64,000 bases of DNA from Ridgeia piscesae (Eukaryota > Annelida > Polychaeta > Sabellida > Siboglinidae), in assembly GCA_025642075.2 (NCBI GenBank), contig JAODUO010000960.1, positions 1 to 64,000 on the forward strand. Direction: 5' to 3'. Of the stretch, positions 48,941 to 58,134 are shown piece after piece. The translations under genes and the position numbers were made by a program. Under the pieces are notes generated by a model, which was not told where the DNA came from, made no database searches, and saw only the letters and a program-made list of their open reading frames with translations. The stretch's first letter is position 1. Each line of letters begins with the position of its first letter.

Positions 48941-51900
48941 GTTTATTTTGGACAAAAAGTCCCCTGTACATAAAATACAATAAAGCAATTATGGGGTACA
49001 CGTAAAAGAATAAATAAGTGAGTAATACAAATATATAAAGAAATAAATAGGTCATGAAAAAATGGAAGAAGTGATTAAAATAATTATTAAAAATAGGGTA
49101 TGCAATCACGGCGAATCACTGGCAATTGTATTTGCTTACAAATAAGTTGTGTTAGACTGACCTGACCTACTACGTTCATGTTGTTTCTATAGGCTGACCT
49201 CTCCTACCACACCAGTGCAATCCTGGCGTCCAGTCTAGACACTGTCACACTGCCGCATCGACTCGACGGTCAGTCTTGTCTCCTCAGTCAGATGACCCAG
49301 GCTCTCACTCCGGCCAACAGAAAGGTCTGACACCATGATTACACAAATGTTGAAAAAGTGTAAGATGTGTAACACTCGTAATACATAATAATATATATCA
49401 CACACCACCTAGAATACATACGATATCGTTATCATGTTGTTTTAATGGCAGGCAATTTGTAAAAAAGATGAATAATAATATATCCTTAATACTATTCATT
49501 TTCTCAAAAATCCCTATTCATTAAACACAAAACAAATCAAAACAATTCTTTGTATTTGTTTATTTGTGTGATATGAGATTACCCCTGTGAGGTGTCCACT
49601 GTTTGAGATGACCCCTGTGAGGTGTCTACTGTTTGAAATGACCCCCTGTGTAGGGTCCACTGTTTGAGATGACCCACTATGTAGTGTCCACTGTTTGAGA
49701 TGACCCCCTATATAGTTTCCACTGTTTGAGATGACCCCCAGTGTAGTGTCCACTCTTTGTGATGACCCTCTATACTGGACTCTCGGTGTGTAGGTGGTCA
49801 CTCTACAGTCTTCCCTGCCACTCCCGATGACCGAAACTGGATCCTTCGTGGACACTCTCATGTCATGTGGTGACCAGTTGCCATGGCTACCACTCACCCC
49901 GATGTGTGCCAGCCAATCGGAGATGGTCGCCCAGTCAGTCGTGGTTCGTGGCGTTCCACCAGACAGATTAAAAAGGTACGTCAACATGGCATATGTAGTT
50001 TGCAGTACTTGGTGACTTATGCCTGTCATACACCTTATGATAATTTATTATTGGGCCGGCCCTTATTAAAGTTTCAGGTTCTTAGTTCTTAAATAGTTTC
50101 CTCCAAACAGCCCAAACTTGGGGAGTTGTCCTTCTCTAGAATTAGTGAGTCCACTACACTATACACATTTTACCCCCTGTGTGGGATCTTACTTCCCCTG
50201 GCATAGACACCAGATTGAAGGGACCACCGGCTTTTTAGTGTATCTTCCGAAAGACACAGGCAAATGTGGGGTGAACGAAATTGCCTAAGTTTCGAAACGA
50301 CGGTAGGTGGGATAGAACAACTGTCCCCTCGATTGATGGTCCGGTGCTCTACCGTGCGACCACCGCTCCCCAGGTGCGGGAATTTTTTTGAAATCGTGCG
50401 GTCTCACATGCTGTTAATTTGTAGTAACAGTCTGACATTGCTGCCCACTACTGGATTTGGTTTTTGAATAAAAAATAGTTGCATGCGAGACTGTGGTTTT
50501 AAAATATTTTCTGTTTCACGCTACCAAAACGGTCATGTGAGCCCAAATCACATACAATTTATGCAATAATCATAAGATGTATAATGGACATTACTGATAA
50601 GGATGTTTTGTTTATCTATTTCTGATGTATCTATAAACTAACTTGTTCTACCTATTTGTATTTGTAAATTTAAACCTATTTATTTAATATATTTTAGCTT
50701 TTGTTTTAGTTAACCCACAAGTAACTCTAAATAACTATTATGTTAACTAACCAAATGTATTGTTGTATTTCTAATGTATTTAGGTTAGATTTGATTTTTT
50801 GGGTTAACTTAAATATCTTATTCTTTTACAAATCCATTTAAATTTGCTTCAGTTCGTTTTTTGTGTGTTATTAGCACACAGTGGTGTTATTAACACACAG
50901 TGGTGTTATTAGCACACAGTGGTGTTATTAGCACACAGTGATGTTATTAACACACAGTGGTGTTATTAGCACACAGTGATGTTATTAGCACACAGTGGTG
51001 TTATTAGCACACAGTGATGTTATTAGCACACAGTGGTGTTATTAACACACAGTGATGTTATTAGCACACAGTGATGTTATTAGCACACAGTGGTGTTATT
51101 AGCACACAGTGATGTTATTAGCACACAGTGATGTTATTAGCACACAGTGATGTTATTAGCACACAGTGGTGTTATTAGCACACAGTGGTGTTATTAGCAC
51201 ACAGTGGTGTTATTAGCACACAGTGGTGTTATTAACACACAGTGGTGTTATTAGCACACAGTGGTGTTATTAACACACAGTGGTGTTATTAGCACACAGT
51301 GATGTTATTAGCACACAGTGGTGTTATTAGCACACAGTGGTGTTATTAGCACACAGTGGTGTTATTAGCACACAGTGGTGTTATTAACACACAGTGATGT
51401 TATTAGCACACAGGGTTTGGTGTTATTAGCACACAGTGGTGTTATTAACACACAGTGTGTTATTAGCACACAGTGGTGTTATTAGCACACAGTGGTGTTA
51501 TTAGCACACAGTGATGTTATTAGCACACAGTGGTGTTATTAACACACAGTGGTGTTATTAGCACACAGTGGTGTTATTAACACACAGTGGTGTTATTAGC
51601 ACACAGTGGTGTTATTAGCACACAGTGGTGTTATTAACACACAGTGGTGTTATTAACACACAGTGGTGTTATTAAGCACACAGTGGTGTTATTAGCACAC
51701 AGTGGTGTTATTACACACAGTGGTGTTATTAGCACACAGTGGTGTTATTAACACACAGTGGTGTTATTAACACACAGTGATGTTATTAGCACACAGTGGT
51801 GTTATTAGCACACAGTGGTGTTATTAGCACACAGTGGTGTTATTAACACACAGTGGTGTTATTAACACAGTGATGTTATTAGCACACAGTGGTGTTATTA

Positions 51901-54586
51901 ACACACAGTGGTGTTATTAACACACAGTGATGTTATTAGCTCACAGTGGTGTTATTAGCACACAGTGGTGTTATTAGCACACAGTGGTGTTATTAGCACA
52001 CAGTGATGTTATTAGCACACAGTGGTGTTATTAACACACAGTGGTGTTATTAGCACACAGTGATGTTATTATCACACAGTGATGTTATTAGCACACAGTG
52101 GTGTTATTAACACACAGTGATGTTATTAGCTAACAGTGGTGTTATTAACACACAGTGGTGTTATTAGCACACAGTGATGTTATTAGCACACAGTGGTGTT
52201 ATTAGCACACAGTGATGTTATTAGCACACAGTGGTGTTATTAGCACACAGTGGTGTTATTAACACACAGTGGTGTTATTAACACAGTGATGTTATTAGCA
52301 CACAGTGGTGTTATTAACACACAGTGGTGTTATTAACACACAGTGATGTTATTAGCTCACAGTGGTGTTATTAGCACACAGTGGTGTTATTAGCACACAG
52401 TGGTGTTATTAGCACACAGTGATGTTATTAGCACACAGTGGTGTTATTAACACACAGTGGTGTTATTAGCACACAGTGATGTTATTATCACACAGTGATG
52501 TTATTAGCACACAGTGATGTTATTACACACAGTGATGTTATTAGCACACAGTGGTGTTATTAACACACAGTGATGTTATTAGCACACAGTGGTGTTATTA
52601 ACACACAGTGGTGTTATTAGCACACAGTGATGTTATTAGCACACAGTGATGTTATTAGCACACAGTGATGTTATTAACACACAGTGATGTTATTAGCACA
52701 CAGTGGTGTTATTAACACACAGTGATGTTATTAGCACACAGTGGTGTTATTAACACACAGTGATGTTATTAGCCAAAGGGGTATTAGCACACAGTGATGT
52801 TATTAAAACACAGTGATGTTATTAGCACACAGTTGTGTTATTAACACACAGTGATGTTATTAGCTCACAGTGGTGTTATTAACACACAGTGGTGTTATTA
52901 GCACACAGTGGTGTTATTAACACACAGTGATGTTATTAGCACACAGTGGTGTTATTAACACACAGTGATGTTATTAGCTCACAGTGGTGTTATTAACACA
53001 CAGTGGTGTTATTAACACAGTGATGTTATTAGCTCACAGTGGTGTTATTAACACACAGTGGTGTTATTAGCACACAGTGGTGTTATTAACACACAGTGGT
53101 GTTATTAACACACAGTGGTGTTATTAACACAGTGGTGTTATTAACACACAGTGGTGTTATTAACACACAGTGGTGTTATTAGCTCACAGTGGTGTTATTA
53201 ACACACAGTGGTGTTATTAGCACACAGTGGTGTTATTAGCACACAGTGGTGTTATTAACACACAGTGGTGTTATAAGCACACAGTGGTGTTATTAACACA
53301 CAGTGGTGTTATTAACACACAGTGGTGTTATTAACACAGTGGTGTTATTAACACACAGTGGTGTTATTAACACACAGTGGTGTTATTAGCTCACAGTGGT
53401 GTTATTAACACACAGTGGTGTTATTAGCACACAGTGGTGTTATTAACACACAGTGGTGTTATTAACACACAGTGGTGTTATTAGCACACAGTGGTGTTAT
53501 TAGCACACAGTGGTGTTATTAACACACAGTGGTGTTATTACACACAGTGGTGTTATTAGCACACAGTGGTGTTATTAACACACAGTGGTGTTATTAGCAC
53601 ACAGTGATGTTATTAGCACACAGTGGTGTTATTAGCACACAGTGATGTTATTAGCACACAGTGGTGTTATTAGCACACAGTGATGTTATTAGCACACAGT
53701 GGTGTTATTAGCACACAGTGGTGTTATTAGCACACAGTGGTGTTATTAACACACAGTGGTGTTATTAACACACAGTGGTGTTATTAACACACAGTGGTGT
53801 TATTAACACACAGTGGTGTTATTAGCACACAGTGGTGTTATTAACACACAGTGGTGTTATTAGCACACAGTGGTGTTATTAGCACACTGGTGTTATTAGC
53901 ACACAGTGGTGTTATTGACACACAGTGGTGTTATTAGCACACTGGTGTTATTAGCACACAGTGGTGTTATTGACACACAGTGGTATTAGTAACACACAGT
54001 GGTGTTATTAGCACAGTGGTGTTATTAGCACACAGTGGTGTTATTAACACACAGTGGTGTTATTGACACACAGTGGTGTTATTAACACACAGTGGTGTTA
54101 TTAACACACAGTGGTGTCTTTGCAGTGCTCATGCATCACATGGTCGACACACTGCCCAGCAGAGTGTGTTAGATGGCTACACAACAACACAGGAAGTACT
54201 TGACCAGTACCTACAAGACGTGTGTCCAAACACGCTCAGGTCAGTCTCCAGTCCCTGTCACTTGTAAGTTCATCTCCTCACAGCAGCCGAGGTCTATGGT
54301 CATTGGCTCCCTTGCTTCATCTGTACTGGTATGTCAGATGGCAGTGAACACATACACACACAGACACACTAACACATGCACAGACACAAACACTCACAGA
54401 CATACACACAGACATACTCATGCATGCACACACACATACACATACATACGCATGCACAAATACACACACAACACACACACAGACACACGGACACACGGAC
54501 ACACGGACACACGGACACACAGACACACTACCATGCACAGATACACAACACCACACACAACACACAGACATCCACACACACACACA

Positions 54587-54676
<90 letters not shown>

Positions 54677-54691
54677 CACACAACACACAAC

Positions 54692-54780
<89 letters not shown>

Positions 54781-54855
54781 TTATCTGTGCACACTGACAA
54801 TGTAAGAGACCACAAAAATCTGAAATTATAAGCATTGATATATGTAAATGTATAT

Positions 54856-54890
<35 letters not shown>

Positions 54891-55370
54891 GTATTTTTAC
54901 ACAGACAATTACATATATAATGTGTGTATTGTACATATTCAGGGCATTGGTTGTAAAAGGATTTTCTTTGGAATTAGTGTAGTTGGTATATGGTGTATTG
55001 AACATATTTAAAGACAAATATATCATAATAACATAAATGCAATGTTTGCAGTGCCTCGTTGGCCGTTAGAACACCCTGCAAGGTAGCAGCGCCATTCCCA
55101 CACATATTTAGCAGCAATATCAACAAAGATGGCTTCCTCAGTCCGAAACCAAGGCCTTCCATGTCAGGTAGGTATTGGTGTGTTTGTAACAATTTAAAAA
55201 TCATCTACATAATACATTGACTAAGGTCACAGAGGTAGATCAATAAAGTAATTAGTGCAGTGAATGAGTTATAAAATAATAATCATTACCTGGTGTAAAT
55301 ATTGACATATTTAAATGCATTGGTGTATACATTTTTTTTTTTTTAAATTAACTTATGATCACACAAATAT

Positions 55371-55426
<56 letters not shown>

Positions 55427-55454
55427 GTGATCATCAATTAATTAATAAAAATTA

Positions 55455-55513
<59 letters not shown>

Positions 55514-57647
55514 AATTAGTGACTGGTTCGATACCAGGTTTTGTTCGATACCGATCGATACCTTAATTTTTTTTGATACTCGATACTTACGTTGTATGTC
55601 TAATATTCACATAAAACACAGTTCACAGTAGAAGCACAGTATGCAACAGAAGTAGTGCTGGTTCAATACCAGAATTCTTCGATATCAATCAATACCAGAT
55701 TTTTATTCGATACTCGAAATTTACCTTGTAAGTCTAATTCAGTACAGTAGATATCTCCAAAGAAACACACTTAGAGTAATGCCACAGAAACACACATAAT
55801 GTTGAATGTTCCACTTGTAGGGAAATATATGATAATTTTAGTCATGCAAACAATGATTAATATGCAATTTTCATTTTATTTAAGTAAACAAACAACAGTT
55901 TCAATATAAGTGAGTACTGTTATAAAACTAAAAGGAAATAAATTGTAATATAATATTAAAACAATAAAGACAACTGCAATAAAATACCTAGTGATAAATA
56001 CTTAATTCATTGCACTGAATTATTTTAAATTAACAGTATTTCACCCAGTTGTTTGCAAATACACTATAAAGCAGCTTAATTTCAAGTTAACGTGTCCTCT
56101 AAAGTTACCATCAACAATTAAGTACAGCTGAAACATAACATACAAATAATATGTTATTGCTAAACACACATGGTCTGTCACTTATAATAGTGCCAGCACT
56201 GTTGCACATTCACTGTTATAACTTTTTTTTATTAAGTGTATCATAAAGATAATTATGATTTCACATCAAAACTGTATAGACGATTACAATAAAATAACAC
56301 AATTAATAATAGAAAAAATATTAATTAAAATTACAATAATTTTGTACTTCCCAGTTTAATATAAAACTAAAATTACCACGTTATCAAGTACACATAACAA
56401 GCCCCATAATGATTTTGCAACTGTTTTCAAGAACAAGTCGGTTTCTTCCTCTGCCTCTGCCTCTGCCCCTGCCCCTGCCCCTGCCCCTGCCCCTGCCCCT
56501 GCCCCTGCCCCTGCCCCTGCCCCTGCCCCTGCCCTGCCTCTGCCAGTGGTGAACCTGTTTGGTCAGTGCCAATAACATTAGATGCAGAAAGCGTATTGTC
56601 TTCGTGTATGTCACTTCTTGACGCTGTGGCCGCAGTAATAGATTAGGCAACCGATGGCGATTCGCTTCAACTGTAACTAGATGTCCACTGCATGCTCATT
56701 GTCGAATATTTCAATAGAACACGTTTTCAAGTCATTGCGACGTTGTCCACGACGTCGACGTGTCCTTCGATGAAAGTTGATCATCACGTTTTAATAGTTT
56801 CTTGAATGGTGGACAGTGACTTGTTTCGTCAAATTCGATGTATTTACCCCGCAATCTTTGGGGCGCTTTTGGCATAGCAGACACTCTTTGTTGGAAAACT
56901 GCCAAATTAGCGATGAACGTTGCGATTTGTTGTCATTCGTCTTGGTTGAGGGAGTCAAATACGGCAAACGGTGGCGCCATCAAACAGCAAAACAGCACCA
57001 CGAAATTGAACCCGGATAAACAAAGCTTGCGCATCGCGCTCGAATAATTATTTATATTAATAATATTATTATTAAATTAGTTTCATCAATAGTAGTGCGT
57101 GCAATAAACACTCTATAAAAAATACTATAGGATGTGTTTTTTTTACACGTACCCGTAAGTAAAGTTGGGAGACAGATGGCATGGATGGTAGTGCCACCAA
57201 ACGAGAGAGTCGCAAACCTTCGTTTGGATAACCGAAGCTAAGCGAAGTATGACCTAGGCTAAGATCCCGCACAGAAAACAGTTATTAACTCTACAATAAA
57301 GTTTTAGAAAATAATTTACATTTGATTTTATACATTTTTTTAAACAACCACGTCTAAGTCAAGTTAAGCAGCGAAGTGGTAGTTCCCGTAAACAATGACA
57401 TCATCGACAACGATGTTGCGCCTTCGCATCGACGTCGTCGACTGGACTCGATGTCAAGGTATCGAAGGTATCGAAGGTATTGAAGGTATCGAATAGTGGG
57501 CGTTCGGTACCAAAAATATCGAAGTATCACGATACCACTAGGTATCGGCATAGAACTTTCACAAGTATCGCGATACTTCGATGTATCGAATATCGAACCA
57601 GCACTAATGTATGTATAGTATATATATATATGATATATATATATTAT

Positions 57648-57691
<44 letters not shown>

Positions 57692-58134
57692 TATAATATG
57701 TGCATAGCATAAATAAGTATAGGCAATAAATATATAAACTATAAAACAAGAACTATCAAAAATAATATTACAAATGCATTGTTTTATACCTCTGTCATGT
57801 TAATGCATTAACTAATCTATCGTATGTAGAGATGGATATAATTTAACACAACCAAAATTAAATATTTAAATTGGTGCAATTTGGAATCAGTGTCCCGATT
57901 GTAGTGAGATGAGTTGTGTTGCTCCCAGGTGTGGAGACGACCCCTATGATGACCTCACTCCAGTCCAACACAGCGGTCAGACATCTGCTGGACAACATGT
58001 GTACTGAGGTGCGGAGACAGGACGTGGCGAAAGTCTTCCATCGCTTCGTTGACGCTGGGCTGGAGGCAGATGAACTCTCAGAGACTGTCGAGAGTCTGAG
58101 GACACTTTCAGAGTACTATGACGCAGGCAGATGA
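29623..58134 (+). CDS. MSTO1: Misato homologue (mitochondrial distribution and morphology regulator 1)
   Basis: Join: 29623-29706, 31176-31265, 31776-31821, 32665-32734, 33309-33384, 38128-38194, 39280-39442, 44626-44743, 45220-45354, 47980-48123, 49193-49324, 49794-49975, 54126-54239, 55052-55167, 57929-58134. All phases fit and total 1743 bp, 580 residues (human MSTO1 about 570). Diagnostic segments: [20 protein letters not shown] at the start, [45 protein letters not shown], the tubulin-like glycine loop [41 protein letters not shown] and the C-terminal [18 protein letters not shown]. Family knowledge: tubulin/FtsZ-related, outer-mitochondrial or cytosolic, needed for mitochondrial fusion and distribution and for spindle microtubules. 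Exon 10 has a weak acceptor (GTGTTGAAG). The introns are swollen by minisatellites and transposons. Confidence 0.95.
29707..31175. other. Misato intron 1
   Basis: Contains a SINE at 30378-30657 (separate entry); the rest is unrecognised unique sequence. Confidence 0.5.
30378..30657 (-). mobile_element. tRNA-derived SINE, copy 1
   Basis: On the minus strand the element begins at about 30657 with a tRNA-like head: GGGGAGCAGTGCTTGCGCTG, then a B-box GGTTCAATCCC near 30600. It continues with a body shared with the copies at 46790 and 50110 (TTGCCTGTCTTTCGGAAGAG, GGTCCTACACAGGGGG). The head would not be a working tRNA: its acceptor stem and anticodon arm are not convincing. Approximate ends. Confidence 0.78.
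31266..33308. other. Misato introns 2-4 and small exons 3 and 4
   Basis: Introns contain AT-rich unique sequence and a (TA)n(CA)n tract at 33027-33073; nothing else recognised. Exons 3 (46 bp) and 4 (70 bp) lie here. Confidence 0.5.
33385..37665. repeat. 51-bp minisatellite, about 80 copies, starting at a splice donor
   Basis: The array starts at the first intronic base of Misato intron 5 (CAG|GTGAGTGACTAGTGACAC) and runs about 4.3 kb. Each unit contains GTAAGTGACTAGTGACACCA and, further on, CACCATGACTGACTAG before GTGAA. Variation is concentrated at a few positions (CCAGTGACTGA/CGAGTGACTGA, GAGTC/AATC/GGGTC). About 36475-37135 is strongly degenerate, with near-perfect units on both sides. 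The 51-base period is divisible by three, so one minus-strand frame (17-residue period [17 protein letters not shown]) stays open; this is an artefact. Confidence 0.97.
37670..38127. other. Remainder of Misato intron 5
   Basis: AT-rich unique sequence before the exon 6 acceptor; nothing recognised. Confidence 0.45.
38195..39279. other. Misato intron 6
   Basis: Unique sequence; no repeat, RNA or gene recognised. Confidence 0.45.
39443..44488. repeat. 16/17-bp minisatellite, about 300 copies, starting at a splice donor
   Basis: The array fills nearly all of Misato intron 7 and begins within about 20 bases of the exon 7 donor (CACAA|GTGAGTCTCATAGTCAGTAGGG). Early units are degenerate (GGCCTACGATCAGTAT), then 17-mers GGGCCTACAAGCAGTAT and GGGTCTACAAGCAGTAT mixed with the 16-mer GGGCTACAAGCAGTAT. 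From about 42230 on the 16-mer dominates. At about 41090-41290 a higher-order unit of four monomers recurs. The 918-, 496- and 429-residue plus frames ([16 protein letters not shown] period) exist only because the unit lacks stops. Confidence 0.97.
44626..44743 (+). CDS. MSTO1: Misato exon 8 with a GC splice donor
   Basis: Acceptor GTTTGGTTTCAG ends at 44625. The exon encodes [20 protein letters not shown] through [11 protein letters not shown] and ends CTACAG|GCGAGTC, a GC-AG intron donor. No in-frame GT alternative preserves the conserved EECDxLQ-G junction seen in human MSTO1. GC donors are weaker and often linked to regulated splicing. The next possible exon lies only 94 bp downstream. 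Confidence 0.88.
44838..44942 (+). CDS. Candidate in-frame cassette exon of Misato
   Basis: A strong acceptor (TTTTCTCTGTATATTTCAG) is followed by a 105-bp open block ending CTG|GTTTGT. It is phase 0-0 and would add 35 residues ([20 protein letters not shown], then a Gly/Ala-rich tail) between exons 8 and 9. Skipping it gives [15 protein letters not shown], colinear with human YLQGFQILCDLHDGF, so the major isoform probably lacks it. It also contains a hairpin (GTCACATGAC at 44882 and GTCATGTGAC at 44896). It may be an alternative exon or a fortuitous splice-site pair. Confidence 0.35.
45355..46335. other. 5' part of Misato intron 9
   Basis: Unique AT-rich sequence; nothing recognised before the palindrome. 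Confidence 0.45.
46338..46515. mobile_element. Near-perfect palindrome (foldback/MITE-like), 88- and 90-bp arms
   Basis: The sequence folds on itself around 46425/46426 (GTTCACGTGAAC). The innermost ~30 bp (TACGGGCCTTGTTCAC and complement) is perfect. The outer arm (TTATTGTAGTATAATTTAA to ATTATACTACAATAA) has a few small differences. No loop, no coding. Probably a foldback MITE; it would form a very stable hairpin in the intron RNA. Confidence 0.85.
46790..46985 (+). mobile_element. tRNA-derived SINE, copy 3 (diverged, opposite orientation)
   Basis: The body matches the other two SINE copies in the sense direction: GGGCAATTTTATTTGCCC, TTTTGGAAGAGACACTGAAT, GGTGTCTATCCCAGGTGGAA and AGGTCCTACACAGGG. 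The tRNA-like head at its left end is not preserved. Confidence 0.65.
46990..47975. other. 3' part of Misato intron 9
   Basis: Unique sequence. The open frame 47493-47762 has no recognised domain. Nothing else seen. Confidence 0.4.
48125..48490 (+). mobile_element. 3' end of the CR1/jockey-like LINE (third copy)
   Basis: Directly after exon 10's donor, a plus frame reads [20 protein letters not shown], then [20 protein letters not shown] and beyond, stopping near 48489. It matches the C-terminal region of the minus-strand LINE at 10216 ([12 protein letters not shown]) and the remnant at 19540-20220. Here it is in sense orientation with Misato and could be read through if intron 10 is retained. 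It ends near a TA microsatellite. Confidence 0.8.
48509..48566. repeat. (TA)n microsatellite
   Basis: TA repeats at the 3' end of the LINE fragment. Confidence 0.95.
48570..48875. other. Misato intron 10 spacer, nothing recognised
   Basis: AT-rich unique sequence. Confidence 0.4.
48878..48939. repeat. (TA)n microsatellite
   Basis: TA repeats in Misato intron 10. Confidence 0.95.
49573..49775. repeat. ~31-bp minisatellite just upstream of Misato exon 12
   Basis: Six to seven units of the pattern GAGATGACCCCTGTGAGGTG followed by TCCACTGTTT, diverging toward the 3' side; the array ends within about 20 bases of the acceptor (GGTGTGTAG at 49793). Confidence 0.9.
50110..50375 (-). mobile_element. 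tRNA-derived SINE, copy 2
   Basis: On the minus strand it starts at about 50375 with GGGGAGCGGTGGTCGCACGG then TAGAGCACCGGA. This is an A-box-like TGGTCGCACGG context plus a B-box-like GGTTCTATCCC equivalent (here GTTGTTCTATCCC). Body shared with the copy at 30378. Inside Misato intron 12. Confidence 0.78.
50380..50860. other. Misato intron 12 spacer, nothing recognised
   Basis: AT-rich unique sequence. Confidence 0.4.
50863..54117. repeat. 19-bp minisatellite, about 170 copies, ending at a splice acceptor
   Basis: Units GTGTTATTAGCACACAGTG and GTGTTATTAACACACAGTG, with GTGATGTTATT variants, run for 3.25 kb. The last unit passes directly into the exon 13 acceptor (CAGTGGTGTCTTTGCAG, ending 54125), so the array forms the branch-point region. 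Each unit has the partly self-complementary core GTGTTATTAACAC. The A/G variants are interspersed in local runs, suggesting gene-conversion-like homogenisation. Confidence 0.97.
54350..54778. repeat. Imperfect then pure (CA)n microsatellite
   Basis: Mixed ACAC, CAGACA and CGGACA words to about 54590, then long CA tracts. Six-frame open readings here are artefacts. Confidence 0.95.
54780..55050. other. Misato intron 13, 3' part
   Basis: Short TA tracts near 54855-54890; otherwise nothing recognised. Confidence 0.45.
55328..55512. repeat. (AT)n tracts within an inverted repeat
   Basis: AT repeats at 55365-55425 are flanked by AACTTATGATCACACAA on the left and its near complement TTGTGTGATCATCAATT on the right; a second AT tract follows at 55460-55510. 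Confidence 0.85.
55654..57605 (-). mobile_element. hAT-like DNA transposon remnant with BED-finger relic
   Basis: Terminal inverted repeats AGTGCTGGTTCAATACCAGA (left) and the complement of GAATATCGAACCAGCACT (right) bound the element; subterminal regions on both sides are rich in TATCGA/GATACC words. A related partial terminus at about 55518-55650 shows that the left end is tandemly duplicated. On the minus strand around 56850-57010 one frame reads [20 protein letters not shown] and then a V-H-H ending, a BED-type zinc-finger relic typical of hAT transposases. No catalytic domain remains. No 8-bp target duplication could be confirmed. Inside Misato intron 14. Confidence 0.65.
56450..56540. 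repeat. (CCCCTG)n hexanucleotide repeat
   Basis: About a dozen GCCCCT units, preceded by CCTCTG variants. On the minus strand this reads as poly-(Gly-Arg), an RG-repeat-like frame inside the hAT remnant. Confidence 0.93.
57615..57695. repeat. Imperfect (TA)n microsatellite
   Basis: TA repeats with ATGATA and TATTATTA interruptions. Confidence 0.9.

Noticed and set aside
50300..50378. Functional tRNA gene on the minus strand
   Set aside because: A/B-box-like words are present but the acceptor and anticodon stems do not pair convincingly, and the unit continues into a body shared with other dispersed copies, so it is a SINE head.
50863..54117. CRISPR-like or centromere-type array
   Set aside because: Contiguous 19-bp units without spacers, confined to one intron; no evidence for centromeric function.
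56384..56650. RG-repeat RNA-binding protein on the minus strand
   Set aside because: The Gly-Arg stretch is a hexanucleotide microsatellite within a transposon remnant, without a start context or splice signals.
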